A stretch of DNA of 64,000 nt. It comes from JBBSJZ01 sp041751935. GTDB taxonomy: Bacteria; Planctomycetota; Planctomycetia; Pirellulales; Pirellulaceae. The stretch lies in NCBI GenBank assembly GCA_041751935.1, contig JBGSIA010000075.1, positions 1 to 64,000 of the forward strand, written 5' to 3'. Below the pieces are notes generated by a model. That model was not told the origin of the DNA and searched no databases. It was given only the letters and a program-made list of their open reading frames with translations. This document shows, in pieces, positions 35,149-44,802 of this stretch (positions are counted from its first letter, which is position 1; every line of letters begins with the position of its first letter). The position numbers were made by a program, and so were the translations under genes.

Positions 35149-36240
35149 ATGATTCCAGAAACTAACGGTCCGTTGTCTCGCCGCACGCTGCTGGGAATGC
35201 TGTTTGCCTCCTCAGTCGCTGCTGCGGCCACGTACGTTACCACGCGCCGGCATGGAATAGCAACAAAGACGGTTTCGTTCCCAGAACCCCCAGCAACCAT
35301 TGATGCCTTGACGCCTGAGCAAAGGGCACGGATTGCTCGTGCCAGTTTCTATGACACGGAAGTTGAACCGAATATTTTCGCGACCGATTTACTGAACCGC
35401 GAAGCGGGTGACCGGGCGTTGATCCGCCTACAGAAAAATTTCGACACCTATCATGCCGGGGTCAAAACCTTTGTGAAGGATTTGACCAGTGTCTCCACGC
35501 GTCTGGGGATTGTTCGCCGCTTGCCTGGACAATGGTGGGCCAGCGACGAGCGGATCAATGAATACATACGCGAAAAATTTGAGAAATATTTATTTTCTGA
35601 ACAAAGATTGATGGATGACATCGCCGGCGTCTTCAATGCTTTTCAAAGCGATGTCGATGCCAACCAGCGGCGAATGTTGGTCGACATTCGAGCCGCACTT
35701 TCCTCGGCCGATCTGCCCGAGGTTAAACTAGCGACTTACAACGATTTCTTCGACGCGATTGCCAACAAGCTGCAAAATTACTCGAGCGATTCCGCAACAT
35801 CGTCGGTCTACAATGCGATCACCGTATTCATCGTCAGCGAGGCTGGAGGCCAGATCGCGAGAACCCTAATCCTGGGATTGCTCGCTCGCTTCGGAACTTC
35901 TGCTGCGGTTTCAACCGTTGCGGCAACGGGCGCCACCGCTGGATCAGCGACCATCGGAGCTGGTGGCGGGAGTGTCGGCGGCCCCGTCGGCGCTGTCGTC
36001 GGATTTGGTGTCGGACTGGCCGTTGGCCTAGTCATTGATTGGTGGATGACGGAAAAGTTCGAAGCGGAAATGTCTTCCGAAATGGCCGCCTATTTGGATT
36101 CACTGGAAGCTTCGATCCTGTATGGCGGAAACCAAAACCAAACAGACGAAGGACTCGTCGGTGCGATGCCAGTGGTTTGCGACCGCTTGCTGGACGCGTA
36201 CCGTGAACGCTTTTACAAACAAATTGTGATCGGAGAATAA
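35149..36240 (+). CDS. Exported protein with Tat-like signal and Gly-rich membrane segment
   Basis: 363 residues. The N-terminus LSRRTLLGMLFASSVAAAA has the twin-arginine motif and hydrophobic core of a Tat signal. The middle is helical and charged (about residues 50-210). Residues about 225-300 are very rich in Gly, Ala and Val (GSATIGAGGGSVGGPVGAVV, VGLAVGLVIDWW), like glycine-zipper segments that pack in or across membranes. The C-terminus is helical. No family recognised. The next gene starts after three bases, so they are co-transcribed. Tat export of a glycine-zipper protein would be unusual, and the signal may act as an anchor instead. Confidence 0.7.
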   Translation: MIPETNGPLSRRTLLGMLFASSVAAAATYVTTRRHGIATKTVSFPEPPATIDALTPEQRARIARASFYDTEVEPNIFATDLLNREAGDRALIRLQKNFDTYHAGVKTFVKDLTSVSTRLGIVRRLPGQWWASDERINEYIREKFEKYLFSEQRLMDDIAGVFNAFQSDVDANQRRMLVDIRAALSSADLPEVKLATYNDFFDAIANKLQNYSSDSATSSVYNAITVFIVSEAGGQIARTLILGLLARFGTSAAVSTVAATGATAGSATIGAGGGSVGGPVGAVVGFGVGLAVGLVIDWWMTEKFEAEMSSEMAAYLDSLEASILYGGNQNQTDEGLVGAMPVVCDRLLDAYRERFYKQIVIGE

Positions 36241-36243
36241 ACG

Positions 36244-37272
36244 ATGCTAGCGAATAGTCGCATATCCAGATTTTCAATTCTGACAGTACTGTTGCTTTCT
36301 TTAGGCCAGGCTCGATCATCACTTGCTGATCTCCCCCTGGCTTCTGTTGGTTCCTCAATCGCGAAAGGGATTTCGCAGTACTTTGGCAAAGAGGGTGCCG
36401 AGCAAACGACCGAATATCTCGCGCGCCGCGGCAGCAAAGACCTGCTTGAGCGAGTCGCCACAACCGCCTCACGTGAAGGCGGCGAAGCAACGGTCCAGCG
36501 TATCGCTAAGTTGGTCGCTGAGAATGGCCCTGAAACGCTCGCCGCGCTGGATAACGCCCCTCACTTGCTTCCCCTGTTGAAGTCGCTTGACGAATTACCC
36601 GCCGGTGAAATCAAGCATGCCTTAACACGCTTGGCTGCAGGTGGTAGCGGCCGAGAACTAGCCGAAGCGGTTGTCCAACATGGTACCGCTGCCCTTCGCG
36701 CCGAACTCAAACATCCTGGCGTTGGGCTAGTCCTGGTTCGCTCCTTGGGAGACGAAGGAGCGGAACTTGCCGCCAACTTGAGCGACGATTCCGCGATCGC
36801 CGTTGCTCGACATGCAGAGGAAATCGCGGCACTGCCATCTGCTCAACGCGAAGGCGTGTTAGCGCTGCTGCACAACGATTCCGTGGCCTTCGTTCGTTTC
36901 ATCGGTCGCTTTGTTGAAGCTAACCCCGGCAAGACCTTGTTCACGGCGGCGACGACGGGTGTGATTTTGGCCCAACCCGAGAGAATCCTTGGCGGCGACG
37001 AAATCGTCTTTGACGCCGACGGGAATCCGATCGTTGTCAGTAAAAGCGGCATCCTCGGTCGCAGCCTGGACGTTGGAGGAAACGCCGCTGAGCATATTTC
37101 CGAGCGATATGTGAGGCCGTTATTTTTCGCCGTCGCTACGTTTGTCGGAGTTTTTTTAGCACTATTCGCCTGCGTCAAACTGTGGCACAGCCATCGCCGC
37201 GAACAGCTCCAAACGCAAGCAATGCTCAATGAGTCCAAGCCAGTGATCGACTCCACTGCCCAACGGCAATGA
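36244..37272 (+). CDS. Exported helical-repeat protein with C-terminal membrane anchor
   Basis: 342 residues. A signal peptide (ISRFSILTVLLLSLGQARSSLA) is followed by an Ala/Leu-rich helical solenoid (about residues 40-220) with loosely repeated units such as LLERVATTASREGGEATVQR and LLPLLKSLDELPAGEIKHAL. One membrane helix (LFFAVATFVGVFLALFACV, about residues 296-314) precedes a short basic tail. This topology puts the repeats outside and the tail inside. It is translationally close to the preceding Tat-signal gene and probably works with it. No family recognised. Confidence 0.7.
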   Translation: MLANSRISRFSILTVLLLSLGQARSSLADLPLASVGSSIAKGISQYFGKEGAEQTTEYLARRGSKDLLERVATTASREGGEATVQRIAKLVAENGPETLAALDNAPHLLPLLKSLDELPAGEIKHALTRLAAGGSGRELAEAVVQHGTAALRAELKHPGVGLVLVRSLGDEGAELAANLSDDSAIAVARHAEEIAALPSAQREGVLALLHNDSVAFVRFIGRFVEANPGKTLFTAATTGVILAQPERILGGDEIVFDADGNPIVVSKSGILGRSLDVGGNAAEHISERYVRPLFFAVATFVGVFLALFACVKLWHSHRREQLQTQAMLNESKPVIDSTAQRQ

Positions 37273-37278
37273 GAAAAT

Positions 37279-38067
37279 CTACTGCTGCCACTTGGTAATC
37301 CAGTCCGACATTGAGAATCGTAACTGCTCTCGTTTCTTTGCAATCGACTTATTCAGCCGATCTGGCAATCGAGCGTTCTCTTTATCCAACCATTTGTCTT
37401 GCAATACTTTCTCGACGACATCGCCGAGTTCTTCCGCAACGTCACCGCCCAGCTTGCTGATTCGGTTGACTTCAAAATGCTCGAGCACCAGTTCTGCGGA
37501 TTCAACTTGAGGATCAATAAAAATGGCTGGTGGCACTTCACTGTAATCGGCATGCATCGCCAGTGTCGCAACGCAATTCAGTCGCACTCGCATGTTTCCT
37601 TCCACACTGACGCTGTACCACTGGAGCCCCAGATTCCACTGCTCGATCCGACAGGTGAAATCCAATGGAGCGGCTACTGACGTGGTAATTCGCCACCGAC
37701 CGTTATCTGTGGCTTCCACGCTCTGGATTTGAATCGGGTTCGCGTCGCTGACAAAGAGTAGCGGGAGCTTCAACTGGTACTTAACCCATCGACCATGACG
37801 GACATCTTTGAATCGACGGTGAGTCTTCAGCTCAAGGCCTTCTCGTCGAATATGAACGCCAGCCCAAACACGTTTGGTCTTGCCCCAATCATCATCGCCC
37901 TCGTACTCGTGAGGCATGTGCTGCGCCGCCACATCCACTAACCACTGCATCGACTCGCGAGCCTGGTCCGAAGAGATTGCCAGCGATGGTGAGACTTGAG
38001 CGATCACCGACGGCGCTATAAAGACGAACGCGATCGCGTGGCAGCAGAAATTCACAGCGAGTTGCAT
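37279..38067 (-). CDS. Secreted hypothetical protein
   Basis: 262 residues with a signal peptide (MQLAVNFCCHAIAFVFIAPSVIAQ). The mature part starts with a helix (SDQARESMQWLVDVAAQHMP) followed by a beta-rich region (about residues 80-185) with regular alternating strands, and ends in a charged helical tail (about 205-262). The shape suggests a lipid- or ligand-binding beta structure, but no family is recognised. It converges with the preceding two-gene unit, leaving six bases between stops. Together the three may concern the same envelope process. Confidence 0.7.
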   Translation of the reverse strand: MQLAVNFCCHAIAFVFIAPSVIAQVSPSLAISSDQARESMQWLVDVAAQHMPHEYEGDDDWGKTKRVWAGVHIRREGLELKTHRRFKDVRHGRWVKYQLKLPLLFVSDANPIQIQSVEATDNGRWRITTSVAAPLDFTCRIEQWNLGLQWYSVSVEGNMRVRLNCVATLAMHADYSEVPPAIFIDPQVESAELVLEHFEVNRISKLGGDVAEELGDVVEKVLQDKWLDKENARLPDRLNKSIAKKREQLRFSMSDWITKWQQ

Positions 38068-38192
38068 GGCATCGACATTAGCGATTCGGACAAGTACGAC
38101 GTGTTCATAGTACTAACGTCTGGCCCGCTCGCCCGTCCAGGTCAACCCAAGTCCAACCCAGTCAACATCCAACGAAACCGCTCATTGCCCCC

Positions 38193-39050
38193 CTAAAGCA
38201 GCGAGGTCTCTTCCGCAACAGGCGCCGGAACTGGCATTGCTTCCTTCTCCCCGGTAGCTGGTGGAACGGGTTCCTTCGCGGAGGATTCTGCAGGTAGCGG
38301 CTCTGCTAATGTTGGTTCCCCGGGTGCCGACGGGTTTGCTGGCACTGATCTTGAGGACTGAATGAGCTCTCGAAGCAATCGATGAGTCTGCCAGAAACCA
38401 TCTATCGACCAAATACTCGTCAACTCAGAGTTGCCGGCGACCCCATCGTAATTCTTAAGAAGCTCCGACAATGACCGTAGCGAATCACCGCGATCGATCG
38501 TCGCAATGATTTCTTCGGGACGCAAGTAGTCTAACCAAATATCGGCATCATCACGACGAGTGGAGAAACTGTGGCTCAACTGCATCGCAGACATCCGCAA
38601 TTGCTCTACCGACGATTCCGATCCAGCCTGAGCAGCGTATGCAGGATCGTGATCGCTGTACTGAGGATATTCGGGCTGCAGATATTCCGGATGGGGATAC
38701 GCCGGGTGGAGATAAGCCGGCGGAGGATAAGCGGGCACGTTCCAGCCATAGCCTGGCGCTGGATGAATCGGCTCGGGATAAATCGGTGGGTAGTGGTAAT
38801 GTCCGTAGTATCCTGAGCCATAGAAGGCCGGGCGACCAAAGTAGGGAGCGTATGCATACAACCTTGTATCCACCGATGTGAACGGAGCCCGCACGCGCGT
38901 CCCGCCGCCAAAAGGCAACACGTCCACCGATACAAATGGGACGCTGATATTCACACCTCCAAAGGGTCCGACACGCACCAGTTGCGCTTGAGCACTGTCA
39001 ACGATCACCAGGGATACGAGACAGGTAGCGACTTGGACAAAACGTCTCAT
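38193..39050 (-). CDS. Secreted protein with Pro/Tyr/His-rich repeat region
   Basis: 285 residues with a signal peptide (MRRFVQVATCLVSLVIVDSAQAQ). An early beta-like segment is followed by a low-complexity stretch (about residues 68-130) built from P-x-Y units such as PPAYLHPAYPHPEYLQPEYP. A helical domain (about 145-235) contains WLDYLRPEEIIATIDRGDS, followed by a Pro/Glu/Ala-rich tail. No family recognised. The gene lies two bases downstream of guanine deaminase on the same strand, so it is probably co-transcribed, but its product is exported and unlikely to be functionally linked. Confidence 0.7.
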   Translation of the reverse strand: MRRFVQVATCLVSLVIVDSAQAQLVRVGPFGGVNISVPFVSVDVLPFGGGTRVRAPFTSVDTRLYAYAPYFGRPAFYGSGYYGHYHYPPIYPEPIHPAPGYGWNVPAYPPPAYLHPAYPHPEYLQPEYPQYSDHDPAYAAQAGSESSVEQLRMSAMQLSHSFSTRRDDADIWLDYLRPEEIIATIDRGDSLRSLSELLKNYDGVAGNSELTSIWSIDGFWQTHRLLRELIQSSRSVPANPSAPGEPTLAEPLPAESSAKEPVPPATGEKEAMPVPAPVAEETSLL

Positions 39051-39053
39051 GAT

Positions 39054-40412
39054 TTATTTTTCGTAAGCAAGGTTACCATGAATGATGGTCGCTCTCACGG
39101 TGAAGGCGTCACACATCGTCAGCAACAAGAACAGTTTGTCTTTAATATTAGTTGTGCATTGCATCCGTCGCATCATCAGCGGTGAAGAGTGCAAATCCAG
39201 GACCACAAAGTCGGCTTCCTTTCCTATTTGGAAATTTCCAATTTTGTCCTGCATTTGCAGTGTTCGTGCTGCACCCAGTGTAACCAAGTACAGTGATTGT
39301 ATTGCCGAAAGCTTTTGTCGCTGTAATTGTGCCACGTTGTACGCTTCACCCAACGTCCGCAGCAGCGAAAAACTGGTTCCCGCACCAATATCAGTCCCCA
39401 CAGCAATGTTGACACCCTCGGCAACCGCCTGTCCCAAGTTAAACAAGCCACTGCCAAGAAACAAATTCGACGTCGGACAAAAAGCGATCGCCGAACCGCT
39501 CGCCGCGATTCTTTTCAGATCCAACGCAGTCGCGTGGATTCCATGTGCAAGGATTGTGCGATCACTGAGCAATCCATAAGACTCGTAAACATTTAAGTAG
39601 TCGCTCGCTTGTGGAAACAGTTTGGCGACCCACTTCATTTCATCAACATTTTCCGCCCAATGCGTCTGGATGTAAACGTCGGGGTGTTCACTCTTGAGTT
39701 TGCCCGCAAGTTGCAATTGTTGAGGAGTCGATGTGGGTGCAAAACGCGGTGTGATCGCATACTGCAGTCGACTGCCCGGACGCTTGTGCCAAGTTTCGAT
39801 TAACTGCTTGCTTTGGTCATAACTGGTCTGGGCCGTATCAAGCAATTCAGGTGGTGCATTGCGATCCATCATCACCTTTCCAGCGATCATGCGCATTCCC
39901 AACCGCTCGGCTTCACGAAAGAAGGCTTCTACCGAATTCGTATGCACCGATCCGAACACCATCGCTGTGGTTGTGCCGCAACGCAATAACTCTTGAAAAA
40001 AGAAACGTGAAACTTCGTCAGCATAGCCAGGATTAGCAAATCGAATTTCTGTCGGAAACGCATAGAGATTAAGCCAATCCAGCAACTGCTCGCCGTAAGC
40101 TGCAACGATATCGGTCTGTGTGTAGTGCAGGTGCGAGTCAATGAACCCCGGTACGATCAATGCATCCTCCGCATACTGTCGCTGGATGATGATGTCCGGA
40201 AATCGCAGCAATAAGTCTGGCGCCGGACCAACCGCGACGATATGCCCATCGACGAGGACGATCATTCCGTCGGTGAGATACTCGTAACTATCCTCTTCCG
40301 CAACCTCAAAGGGGTTCGCCAGCAGATGCAACATTGGCCCGCGAAATGCAGTAGGCTGATAAACGTTGTGAATCACTAGACTACAGGTTGATGAGGGGGC
40401 AGAAATAGGCAA
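39054..40412 (-). CDS. guaD: Guanine deaminase
   Basis: 452 residues of the amidohydrolase family. The metal-binding HxH is in VPGFIDSHLHYTQTD, and further ligands lie in IQTHWAEN and the later LAHGIH. The sequence AVGTDIGAGTSFSLLRTLGEAY, with the final metal Asp, is typical of guanine deaminases. It converts guanine to xanthine in the cytosol for purine salvage or nitrogen use. No other purine gene is adjacent. It is divergent from the DUF1501 gene with a short intergenic region. Confidence 0.93.
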   Translation of the reverse strand: MPISAPSSTCSLVIHNVYQPTAFRGPMLHLLANPFEVAEEDSYEYLTDGMIVLVDGHIVAVGPAPDLLLRFPDIIIQRQYAEDALIVPGFIDSHLHYTQTDIVAAYGEQLLDWLNLYAFPTEIRFANPGYADEVSRFFFQELLRCGTTTAMVFGSVHTNSVEAFFREAERLGMRMIAGKVMMDRNAPPELLDTAQTSYDQSKQLIETWHKRPGSRLQYAITPRFAPTSTPQQLQLAGKLKSEHPDVYIQTHWAENVDEMKWVAKLFPQASDYLNVYESYGLLSDRTILAHGIHATALDLKRIAASGSAIAFCPTSNLFLGSGLFNLGQAVAEGVNIAVGTDIGAGTSFSLLRTLGEAYNVAQLQRQKLSAIQSLYLVTLGAARTLQMQDKIGNFQIGKEADFVVLDLHSSPLMMRRMQCTTNIKDKLFLLLTMCDAFTVRATIIHGNLAYEK

Positions 40413-40509
40413 CCGACAATAGGGCGCATCTAGGATGCTAAGTCGTAGGATGATAAGGCAGCGAAACTCAGCTACAATGCAAGCTCACTCAATTAGCTCT
40501 CACCCTGCA

Positions 40510-41946
40510 ATGTTGATGCAAAACCAATATCAAAAACTGGATTGGGCACGTCGGACGTTTCTTGCCAAATCGTTCGCCGGAATCGGGTCTTTTGCTCTCG
40601 CTTCAATGATCAGCGAGTCCGAGACATTTGCCAATGGTGCCGCCAGCCACCCTTGGCCAGCTCTGCCGGGTTTCCCCAATCATACTCCGCGAGCCAAGCG
40701 GATTGTCCACCTGTGCATGGCCGGTGGACCGTCGCACGTTGAATCACTGGACCCGAAACCACAGCTCGATCGTCTCGACGGCGAACCGTTTCCGGAATCC
40801 TTCACGCGAGGGCAACAACTCGCACAGCTTCAGAACACCGTGTTGAAGGCCCGCAAGTCGTTTGTGAAGTTCAAGAAGTGGGGCGAATCCGGATTGGAAA
40901 TGTCGGAGCTGTTCCCCCTGACGGCTGCGATGGCGGACGATCTGTGTGTGATCCGTAGCATGACGACGGAGCAAATCAACCACGACACCGCCCACGCATT
41001 CATGAACAGTGGTTCGATCATCAAAGGTCGCCCGAGCATGGGGTCGTGGATGCTGTACGGGCTAGGTGCCGAAACCGACAATTTGCCTGGATATGTGGTG
41101 ATGACGTCATCTGGCCCCGGTGCTCAGCCGGTTTCGGCACGGCAGTGGAGTGCTGGCTTCTTGCCAAGTAAATTCCAAGGTGTTGCTTTCCAATCCAGCG
41201 GCGCACCGGTTCATTACATCGGCAATCCAGACGGGGTTTGCCAGTCGACCCAGAGACAAGTCATCGACGAAGTCCAACGACTCAACGGGATGCTCGCTGA
41301 ACGGCATTATGATCCAGAGATCCAGACGCGTATCGCCCAGTACGAAATGGCATTCAAGATGCAAACCGCCGTGCCCGATTTGGCGGATATGTCTCAAGAG
41401 AGCCAATCAACGCTGGAATCCTATGGCATCAGTTCTCCTGGTGATGGAACGTACGCGTCGAATTGCTTACTCGCGCGGCGACTGCTTGAGCGAGGAGTAC
41501 GATTCGTCCAGCTCTATCATCGTGCATGGGACCACCACAGTGACCTGGAAAAGAATTTCACCATCGCAGCCAACGCTACGGATCGACCGACCGCTGCTTT
41601 ACTTCGAGACTTGAAGGACCGCGGTCTTCTGGAGGACACGTTGGTGCTCTGGGGCGGCGAGTTTGGACGCACTCCCATGGCCCAGGGTTCCGGCCGGGAT
41701 CATCACATCAACGCTTTCAGCGTGTGGATGGCCGGTGGCGGCGTACGTGGCGGAATGTCCTACGGCGCAACGGACGAACTTGGATACAACAGTGTGGAGA
41801 ACGTGGTGCATGTGCGCGACCTGCACGCCACGATGCTGCACTTATTCGGTGTTGATCACGAGCGGCTAACCGCACGCTTTCAAGGGCTAGACCTCCGACT
41901 GACTGGAGTTGAACCATCACGTGTTGTCCGTGATGTAATCGTTTAA
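40510..41946 (+). CDS. DUF1501 protein (orphan copy)
   Basis: 478 residues from ATG 40510. The in-frame ATG at 40435 would leave only 22 bases to the divergent guanine deaminase start, and the paralogue at 57773 has a leader of the shorter length. The N-terminus WARRTFLAKSFAGIGSFALA looks like a Tat signal. The DUF1501 core is clear: IVHLCMAGGPSHVESLDPKP, ARRLLERGVRFVQLYHRAWD and LVLWGGEFGRTP. DUF1501 proteins resemble the sulfatase/alkaline phosphatase superfamily and usually follow a DUF1549/DUF1553 gene. Here that partner is absent. Substrate unknown. Confidence 0.9.
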   Translation: MLMQNQYQKLDWARRTFLAKSFAGIGSFALASMISESETFANGAASHPWPALPGFPNHTPRAKRIVHLCMAGGPSHVESLDPKPQLDRLDGEPFPESFTRGQQLAQLQNTVLKARKSFVKFKKWGESGLEMSELFPLTAAMADDLCVIRSMTTEQINHDTAHAFMNSGSIIKGRPSMGSWMLYGLGAETDNLPGYVVMTSSGPGAQPVSARQWSAGFLPSKFQGVAFQSSGAPVHYIGNPDGVCQSTQRQVIDEVQRLNGMLAERHYDPEIQTRIAQYEMAFKMQTAVPDLADMSQESQSTLESYGISSPGDGTYASNCLLARRLLERGVRFVQLYHRAWDHHSDLEKNFTIAANATDRPTAALLRDLKDRGLLEDTLVLWGGEFGRTPMAQGSGRDHHINAFSVWMAGGGVRGGMSYGATDELGYNSVENVVHVRDLHATMLHLFGVDHERLTARFQGLDLRLTGVEPSRVVRDVIV

Positions 41947-41959
41947 TAGGAATTCAGCT

Positions 41960-43672
41960 TTAAGGCTTTTCGGCCGCGGTGGCGAGCACTTCCAAGTCAT
42001 CGCGTCCGACTCGGGCACAGAAGTCACCGAGCGATTCTTTGTCGCTGAGGCGATGGGTTTTGTAGGCCGCGAAGATCGACACCAATTCGTCGGTCAGCGT
42101 TTCCATCGGTACGGAATCCTTATAGATGTAGGCCAACCGCGTCCCCAGGAATGCTCCACCCACAAATAACGTGTACTTGCCTTTGGCTTTGCCGACCATC
42201 GCGATCTCGGCGTTGTAGGGACGCGCGCATCCGTTGGGACACCCTGTCATGCGAATGAGGAACTTCTCATTATCCAGCCCCAACTTTGCCAACGGTGCTT
42301 CGATACTATCGATCAATGAAGGCAAGTACCGTTCACTTTCCGTAATCGCTAAGCCACAAGTCGGCAGCGCTACGCATGCAATTGACCAACGACGAACCGT
42401 ACTTGTTTGTTCGGTCGTGGGTGTCTTGTGCGACTGGATGATCTCAATCAATCGATCTCGATCTTGCGGTTGAATATTCGCAAAGATAATACTCTGGTGA
42501 CCGGTTAATCGAATTTCGGGTTTCAACTCCGTACAGACCGCTCGCAGGGCGGCTTTCAACTGGTGATTCTCATCATCGTAAAGGCGACCGTTTTCGATAT
42601 TCAGTCCGTACGACCAGAGCCCGTCGCCTTGCTCTTGCCAGCCCATGTGATCATCGAAGCCGGTAACGTCGTCCTCGGTGCAATCCTGTAACATGCCACC
42701 GTAGTACTCTTCGACGGCGCGGCGGAACTTAGTGATTCCCCACTTCGCCACGAGATACTTCATACGAGCAACTTTACGATCTTCGCGATTGCCGTAATCT
42801 CGCTGGACTTTCAAAATCGCCTTGGCGACATCGACAGCCTGTCCGACCGTGACGAACGCCATCCGTTTGCCCAAAGCGGGGAAGCACTTTTCGGCACTGG
42901 GCGTCGTGCCCATACCGCCGCCGACCGTCACGTTGTAACCGACGATGTGCCCATCACGCACGACAGCAATGAACCCGATGTCTTGGGTGTAGACATCGAC
43001 GCAATTGTCCTCAGGAAGGCAAATGCCAATCTTGAATTTTCGCGGCAAGTAGCGTGGGCCATACAACGGCTCAACCACCGCTCCGCCTTCGAGAGTCTTT
43101 TCACCCGTTTCCAGATCCGTTACCCACAATTCATGGTAGGCAGGCGTTTTGGGGGCAAGTTCTTCGGTCAGCTCGTCTGTCAACCGATGCAATTCTTCGT
43201 AAACCGTTCCGATACGCTTGGCCGGGCAGCACATGATATTGCGATTAACATCGCCACAAGCCGCCAAGGTCGACAAATGGATCTCATTGATCCGCTTGAT
43301 CGTTGCCCGCAAATCTTGCTTCAAGATTCCGTGCAGTTGCAGTGTCTGGCGCGTGGTGATCTTGAGTGTCGAGTTTCCGAGCGTATCGCAAAGGTCCAGC
43401 TCAGCGAGTAATTGCTCGCTCGACATCCGACCTCCAGGGATCCGATTACGGACCATCATCGAGTACGCCTTGCCGCCACCCTCTTTTTTGGCGCCACCGC
43501 GCGCGTCGCGGTCATCCTGTTGATAGGTACCATGAAACTTCAACAACTGTATGCTGTCTTTGTCGAAGTGATCCGTCGATTCGGCGAGTTCGACGTCTAT
43601 CTTGCCTTTGAGAAAGTTGCTCTCTTCCTTCAGGGCTTCGTTTGGGCTGAGTTTAGGTGTATCGATGGACAT
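41960..43672 (-). CDS. cysI: Assimilatory sulfite reductase, hemoprotein subunit
   Basis: 570 residues, full length. The four cysteines binding the siroheme-bridged [4Fe-4S] cluster are present: C433 and C439 (CVALPTC), and C478 and C482 (GCPNGC). Siroheme-binding arginines lie in KITTRQTLQLHG and CGDVNRN. The enzyme reduces sulfite to sulfide with six electrons. Sulfide then feeds cysK, also in this window. The NADPH flavoprotein subunit CysJ is not adjacent; ferredoxin could be the donor, and the two types cannot be separated by eye. It converges with the DUF1501 gene after 13 bases and is divergent from folD. Confidence 0.93.
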   Translation of the reverse strand: MSIDTPKLSPNEALKEESNFLKGKIDVELAESTDHFDKDSIQLLKFHGTYQQDDRDARGGAKKEGGGKAYSMMVRNRIPGGRMSSEQLLAELDLCDTLGNSTLKITTRQTLQLHGILKQDLRATIKRINEIHLSTLAACGDVNRNIMCCPAKRIGTVYEELHRLTDELTEELAPKTPAYHELWVTDLETGEKTLEGGAVVEPLYGPRYLPRKFKIGICLPEDNCVDVYTQDIGFIAVVRDGHIVGYNVTVGGGMGTTPSAEKCFPALGKRMAFVTVGQAVDVAKAILKVQRDYGNREDRKVARMKYLVAKWGITKFRRAVEEYYGGMLQDCTEDDVTGFDDHMGWQEQGDGLWSYGLNIENGRLYDDENHQLKAALRAVCTELKPEIRLTGHQSIIFANIQPQDRDRLIEIIQSHKTPTTEQTSTVRRWSIACVALPTCGLAITESERYLPSLIDSIEAPLAKLGLDNEKFLIRMTGCPNGCARPYNAEIAMVGKAKGKYTLFVGGAFLGTRLAYIYKDSVPMETLTDELVSIFAAYKTHRLSDKESLGDFCARVGRDDLEVLATAAEKP

Positions 43673-43824
43673 CCGGACCTGGACCTATGTAATGCTAATT
43701 GGGCGTTTGTTTGGGTTGTGGCGTCCGTGTACGGGCTACGCTCGGCGGCGATATTTCGTTAAGAAACATAGACCACGGGCACCGCGGACCAGCTAGTTTG
43801 CGGCAACTATAACGTTTTTAGCGA

Positions 43825-44760
43825 ATGACCACTATGGCGAACTCGACCACGAAACTACTTGACGGGAAGCGGATCGCTGCTGAAATCCGCAGCGAAATCT
43901 CGCTAGTGGTACAGGATTTTGTGGCTTCCGGTGGTCCTGTCCCCACCCTGGCCGCTGTCCTTGTCGGTGACGACCCGGCCAGCCAGGTTTACGTTCGCAA
44001 CAAAGAGCGGGCTTGCGAACAAGCCGGAATGTCCAGCCTGTTGTATCGATTGCCAGCAACGACGACTCAAATCGAACTGATCCAGCTGATCGATCAGCTC
44101 AATAACAACGCTAGCGTCAATGGGATTTTAGTCCAGTTGCCGCTGCCTCGACGGGACGACTGTAAGCCCAATCTCGATGAGCGGGCGGTTCTGGACGCCG
44201 TGGACCCGTTGAAGGACGTTGATTGTTTTTCTCCCGTCAACGTCGGGCTATTGATGCAAGGGCGTCCCAGATTCCTTCCTTGCACGCCGCATGGCGTGGT
44301 TCAACTGTTATTCCGATCCGGTATTTCGACCGCTGGAAAGCACGTCGTTATTGTTGGACGTAGCGACATCGTCGGCAAACCCCTGGCCATGATCCTGGCT
44401 GCGAAAGACGGTTCTTGCGGCAGCGAGACCGCCAATGCGACGGTCACGCTTGCCCATAGCCGAACGCGACACCTTGGTGAGATCGTGCGCTCCGCTGATA
44501 TCGTGATTGCGGCCGTCGGTGTGCCCCAAATGATCACCGCAGCGATGGTTAAGCCAGGTGCCGTTGTGGTCGACGTGGGTATCAATCGTGTCGGCGATGC
44601 ATTGGTCGGCGACGTTCACTTTGACGAAGTCTTGGAACTCGCCTCAGCGATCACACCGGTTCCCGGAGGAGTGGGGCCACTGACCATCGCCATGCTATTG
44701 AATAACACGCTGCTCGCAGCAAAACTGCAACTTAAAGCAACCACGTCGATTGCACCGTAG
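43825..44760 (+). CDS. folD: Bifunctional methylene-THF dehydrogenase / methenyl-THF cyclohydrolase
   Basis: 311 residues. The catalytic YxxxK is Y56-K60 in YVRNKERACEQAG. Family signatures ILVQLPLPR and PCTPHGVVQLL are present, as are the Rossmann NADP site VIVGRSDIVGKPLA and the C-terminal PVPGGVGPLTIAMLL. It interconverts one-carbon units on tetrahydrofolate in the cytosol. It is divergent from cysI across about 150 bases and converges with the sulfatase. It appears to be a single-gene unit. Confidence 0.96.
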   Translation: MTTMANSTTKLLDGKRIAAEIRSEISLVVQDFVASGGPVPTLAAVLVGDDPASQVYVRNKERACEQAGMSSLLYRLPATTTQIELIQLIDQLNNNASVNGILVQLPLPRRDDCKPNLDERAVLDAVDPLKDVDCFSPVNVGLLMQGRPRFLPCTPHGVVQLLFRSGISTAGKHVVIVGRSDIVGKPLAMILAAKDGSCGSETANATVTLAHSRTRHLGEIVRSADIVIAAVGVPQMITAAMVKPGAVVVDVGINRVGDALVGDVHFDEVLELASAITPVPGGVGPLTIAMLLNNTLLAAKLQLKATTSIAP

Positions 44761-44802
44761 CCCGTCGAACCGATGGTTCAATCAAATCGATTGGCACCAG
44801 AA

